The notes under the pieces are model-generated. The model made no database searches and was not told the origin of the DNA. It saw only the letters and a list, made by a program, of their open reading frames with translations. From Actinomycetota bacterium (lineage in GTDB: Bacteria > Actinomycetota > Acidimicrobiia > Acidimicrobiales > Acidimicrobiaceae), in contig DAHVOF010000020.1 of the NCBI GenBank assembly GCA_027318945.1, positions 1 to 7,015 on the forward strand: a stretch of DNA of 7,015 bases, in the 5' to 3' direction. This document shows, one piece after another, positions 5,029 through 7,015 of this stretch. Every line of letters starts with the position of its first letter. Positions within the stretch are counted from its first letter, which is position 1. The translations under genes were made by a program, and so were the position numbers.

Positions 5029-5754
5029 ATGTCGAAGGAAAAATCTGAGGCTGCACGTATCCAAGCACAGGCCGCGAGATACAGTTCGACCCTAAGGGAA
5101 GCTAAGGCACTGGGAGATCCCACGAGGTACCGCATCTTTCGTTACGTGGAACAAGCGGCGCATCCCGTCTACGTCGAAGAGCTGACCGAACTCCTGGGCA
5201 TGAACCACAACGCGATCCGGCAGCACCTTGCCGTCCTTAAAGACGCAAACCTAGTGATAGATCAGCTCGAGTCCCGATCAAAACCCGGTCGTCCAAGATT
5301 GCAGTATCTACTCAGTCCGGGCGTTCCGGGCACCTGGGGAACAGAGGGTCCTTATCAAGCAGTTGCCCTATTAATGGCTGAGATGATCAAATCAAAGCAG
5401 TCGGCCAGAGATGTCGGCCGCGCCGCAGGCAAGAATCGCTTTTCGAGATCGAGCGGACCAAAGCGAGGCGCCTTAGTTGCCCTGCAGGACAGCCTGACCG
5501 CCGACGGCTTCAGTCCGCGACGGAGCCGATCCAAAGGCGGGTGGGAGTTCACCCTCGATCGCTGCCCATACGCCGAAGTCGCGTCAGCCGACCCCGGAAC
5601 TGTATGCCAGCTTCATCTCGGAATGCTGGAGGGAATGGTCGCCACTCTCGATCCGCAGGTCGACCTCGCCCTGTCTTTACGCGACCCAAGGAAAGCTGGA
5701 TGCAAGGTCAGGGTACGAGGAGGGAGTTCGGCTTCCGAACTAATGGATGGATAG
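5029..5754 (+). CDS. ArsR/SufR-like HTH regulator with a three-cysteine C-terminal domain
   Basis: The 241-residue protein has a winged-helix DNA-binding domain at about residues 20-95: A-L-G-D-P-T-R-Y-R-I-F (27-37), an HTH with recognition helix around N-H-N-A-I-R-Q-H-L-A-V-L (59-70), and a basic wing K-P-G-R-P-R (85-90). The C-terminal domain carries the only three cysteines of the protein: C179 (RCPYAEVA), C193 (VCQLH) and C225 (AGCKVRV). The same arrangement occurs in SufR-type regulators, which hold an Fe-S cluster and lose DNA binding when it is damaged or absent. A cluster here is inferred. The middle stretch (about 126-170) is basic and of low conservation. The start at 5029 lacks a Shine-Dalgarno but fits a leaderless mRNA, and an operator palindrome abuts it. 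The gene diverges from the hemerythrin fusion, and the same palindrome recurs 2.5 kb upstream. Identification as a DNA-binding repressor is firm; the sensed signal is not. Confidence 0.9.
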   Translation: MSKEKSEAARIQAQAARYSSTLREAKALGDPTRYRIFRYVEQAAHPVYVEELTELLGMNHNAIRQHLAVLKDANLVIDQLESRSKPGRPRLQYLLSPGVPGTWGTEGPYQAVALLMAEMIKSKQSARDVGRAAGKNRFSRSSGPKRGALVALQDSLTADGFSPRRSRSKGGWEFTLDRCPYAEVASADPGTVCQLHLGMLEGMVATLDPQVDLALSLRDPRKAGCKVRVRGGSSASELMDG

Positions 5755-5796
5755 CCAAGAGCCAACCCCTGATCGTTCCATCTATATGCAATAGCC

Positions 5797-5819
5797 GGGT
5801 TGCGGGCCCCCGACCCTTT
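5797..5819 (+). terminator. Possible terminator downstream of the regulator gene
   Basis: GGGTTG (5797-5802) can pair with CGACCC (5811-5816), with one G-T wobble, around a C/G-rich loop, and TTT follows. It lies about 40 bases after the regulator stop in the gap before the convergent hydrolase gene. The T-run is short, so this is a moderate candidate. Confidence 0.35.
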
Positions 5820-5882
5820 GCGCACAGCTCTCTCAGCCAGCTTAATTAATACTCCCACTCAAGACGTGGACTAACAGTTCAA

Positions 5883-6713
5883 CTAGGACACGGCGATGGA
5901 TCTTAGAAACGATCTGACTAGTTCTGCAAAACGCTCGGGCTGATCATACTGAAGCCCGTGACCGGCATCTTGAATCTGCGCGATGCGGATATTTGGATTT
6001 AGACGTTGCAATTCTCTAGCCTCTTCGATCGAAACAACTGAGCCAGAATCCCCGACGATCAGAAAAGCTGGAACCGCTATCTTGCAGACCAACTCATGGT
6101 AATCAGGGCTAGGCGGGGCGAGAACATCAAATGCTGCGATGCGAGTTCGCATTCTCGCTTCAACCAGCAGCTCGACGATTTCAGACGTGCGGCGAGGATG
6201 ATGGGTACGTGCCTCCGCCAGAGCTTCTTCCTTATCCATGCCGAGCAGTCGCGAATGCTGATCTTTAGCGCCGCTCCCATAGACCTCGTGCTGCCGCTTG
6301 GGGCTCAAAAAAGTCGGATCCGCCAAGATAACAGCGCTAATTGCCTCGCCGACATTACCCGCAATGACGGCCGCAGTCATCCCTCCCATCGAATGACCCA
6401 AGAGAACTGGCGCAACAAGTTCAAGCCCTTCAATTAGGCTCAGAACATCGCCGGCAAGGCCTTCATATCGAAAGCCTTCGATTGAAGAGTCCGATAGACC
6501 GTGGCCCCTCGCATCGGGCATGACCACATCGAACTCATTCTCTAGTGAGCGCGCCAGCGGAGTCCAGCAGGCGCCGTTTCCGCCAAGTCCATGAAGCAGC
6601 ACGATTGGTGGCAACATCCGGCCAGTTCTCACGTAATGAATCTTTGAGTCACCAGTCCCGCATGTTCCACTGGTCCAATCGCAGATTGCCATAATCCCAG
6701 ACTCTAATGGCAC
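5883..6713 (-). CDS. Alpha/beta hydrolase
   Basis: The protein has 276 residues from GTG, or 269 from the internal ATG at 6690-6692. The alpha/beta-hydrolase order is clear: oxyanion segment H-G-L-G-G (41-45), D-A-R-G-H-G-L-S-D (67-75), nucleophile elbow G-H-S-M-G-G with Ser108, a likely acid Asp222 (I-V-G-D-S-G), and catalytic His252 (D-A-G-H-G-L). The length and a cap region at about 135-205 fit soluble esterases, C-C bond hydrolases or lactonases. Sequence alone does not give the substrate. Nothing links it to the Fe-S/hemerythrin block, and it may belong with the aromatic-degradation gene at the left edge or with genes beyond the window. The GTG start has AAGGA close upstream at 4 bases, and the ATG has a weaker site, so the start is uncertain. 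Confidence 0.92.
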   Translation of the reverse strand: MPLESGIMAICDWTSGTCGTGDSKIHYVRTGRMLPPIVLLHGLGGNGACWTPLARSLENEFDVVMPDARGHGLSDSSIEGFRYEGLAGDVLSLIEGLELVAPVLLGHSMGGMTAAVIAGNVGEAISAVILADPTFLSPKRQHEVYGSGAKDQHSRLLGMDKEEALAEARTHHPRRTSEIVELLVEARMRTRIAAFDVLAPPSPDYHELVCKIAVPAFLIVGDSGSVVSIEEARELQRLNPNIRIAQIQDAGHGLQYDQPERFAELVRSFLRSIAVS

Positions 6714-6924
6714 CAGATCCTTAGCTCTCTGACAACGCCGGCAATCAAGGCCCCAATTTCATCGAGCTCGAGCGCGTAACCCAGAAAACTCCAGAGTTCC
6801 ATGGGTCCCAGCCAACGTCTGTGGTCTCGAAGCGAGCAGATGATGCACCTCATCGCGCAATGCATCCTTCTCAGAGTCCCGCCAACAACCGCTCCGCAGA
6901 ATACGCTTCTATCTTCTTTTCCAC
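6704..6924 (-). pseudogene. Possible decayed small gene upstream of the hydrolase
   Basis: No long open frame exists between the hydrolase and the right edge, but three short minus-strand frames follow one another. A GTG-led stretch (MEKKIEAYSAERLLAGL, from 6924) ends in TGA. The next frame continues with EKDALRDEVHHLLASRPQTL and further residues. The third frame (from about 6775, with an ATG at 6800-6802) reads DEIGALIAGVVRELRIWCH and stops at 6704-6706, overlapping the hydrolase GTG. Joined by two single-base shifts they would give a plausible helical protein of about 70 residues. I do not recognise it. It may equally be chance, or the last frame alone may be a 32-residue coupled leader peptide. 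Confidence 0.25.
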
Positions 6925-7015
6925 CGCGATGTTGCTAAATTGAAACAGGCACCTCCACGGGCGCGAAAATCAATGCGGCCGCATTTGCATTTTTACTCAG
7001 ACGTAGGAAGGATCT
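6925..7015. other. Right-edge stretch without recognisable features
   Basis: No open frame of useful length, ribosome site ahead of a start, or strong palindrome was seen in the last 90 bases or so. This part may hold upstream regulatory sequence for the hydrolase or for a gene beyond the window. Confidence 0.3.

Noticed and set aside
1..7015. CRISPR arrays, tRNA or rRNA genes, insertion sequences or prophage genes
   Set aside because: No regularly spaced repeats, no cloverleaf or conserved rRNA segments, and no transposase or integrase motifs were seen on either strand.

Overview
The window looks like a chromosomal stretch from a bacterium of moderate GC content, most probably an actinobacterium, perhaps an acidophile of the Acidimicrobiia type. 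Three things suggest this: a Ser/Thr-linker exported protein, GTG and TTG starts, and an apparently leaderless regulator gene whose -10 box lies just ahead of its ATG. The lineage is an inference. No RNA gene, CRISPR array, insertion sequence or transposase was seen.

Layout. The left edge (2-250, +) holds the C-terminal end of a 4,5-dihydroxyphthalate decarboxylase-like protein. It faces a minus-strand pair: a DoxX-like four-helix membrane protein (271-753/759) and a membrane-anchored or exported protein of unknown function with a Ser/Thr-rich linker (817-1377). The central block (1536-5754) is the most interesting part. A minus-strand three-gene operon encodes a small DUF2249 protein, a DUF59/MIP18 (PaaD/SufT-like) Fe-S assembly factor and a DUF488 protein. 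It diverges from a plus-strand gene for a 442-residue multi-spanning, His-rich membrane protein that resembles heme-copper-oxidase subunit I or NnrS. That gene converges on a minus-strand hemerythrin-DUF2249 fusion. The fusion gene in turn diverges from a plus-strand ArsR/SufR-like HTH regulator with three cysteines in its C-terminal domain. The right part has an alpha/beta hydrolase (5883-6713, -), and beyond it about 300 bases with only short, possibly decayed reading frames.

How the central block may work together. Both divergent intergenic regions carry the same 22-bp imperfect palindrome (2523-2544 and 5007-5028, identical at 18 of 22 positions). One copy sits between the -35 and -10 of the membrane-protein promoter. 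The other covers the promoter of the regulator and abuts its start codon. The simplest reading is a small autoregulated regulon: an Fe-S-dependent sensor controls a di-iron hemerythrin fusion, a DUF2249 protein, an Fe-S assembly factor and a heme-type membrane protein. Such a set would suit a response to nitric oxide, oxygen or Fe-S damage. The repeated operator and the gene contents are visible in the sequence. The signal and the physiological role are inferred.
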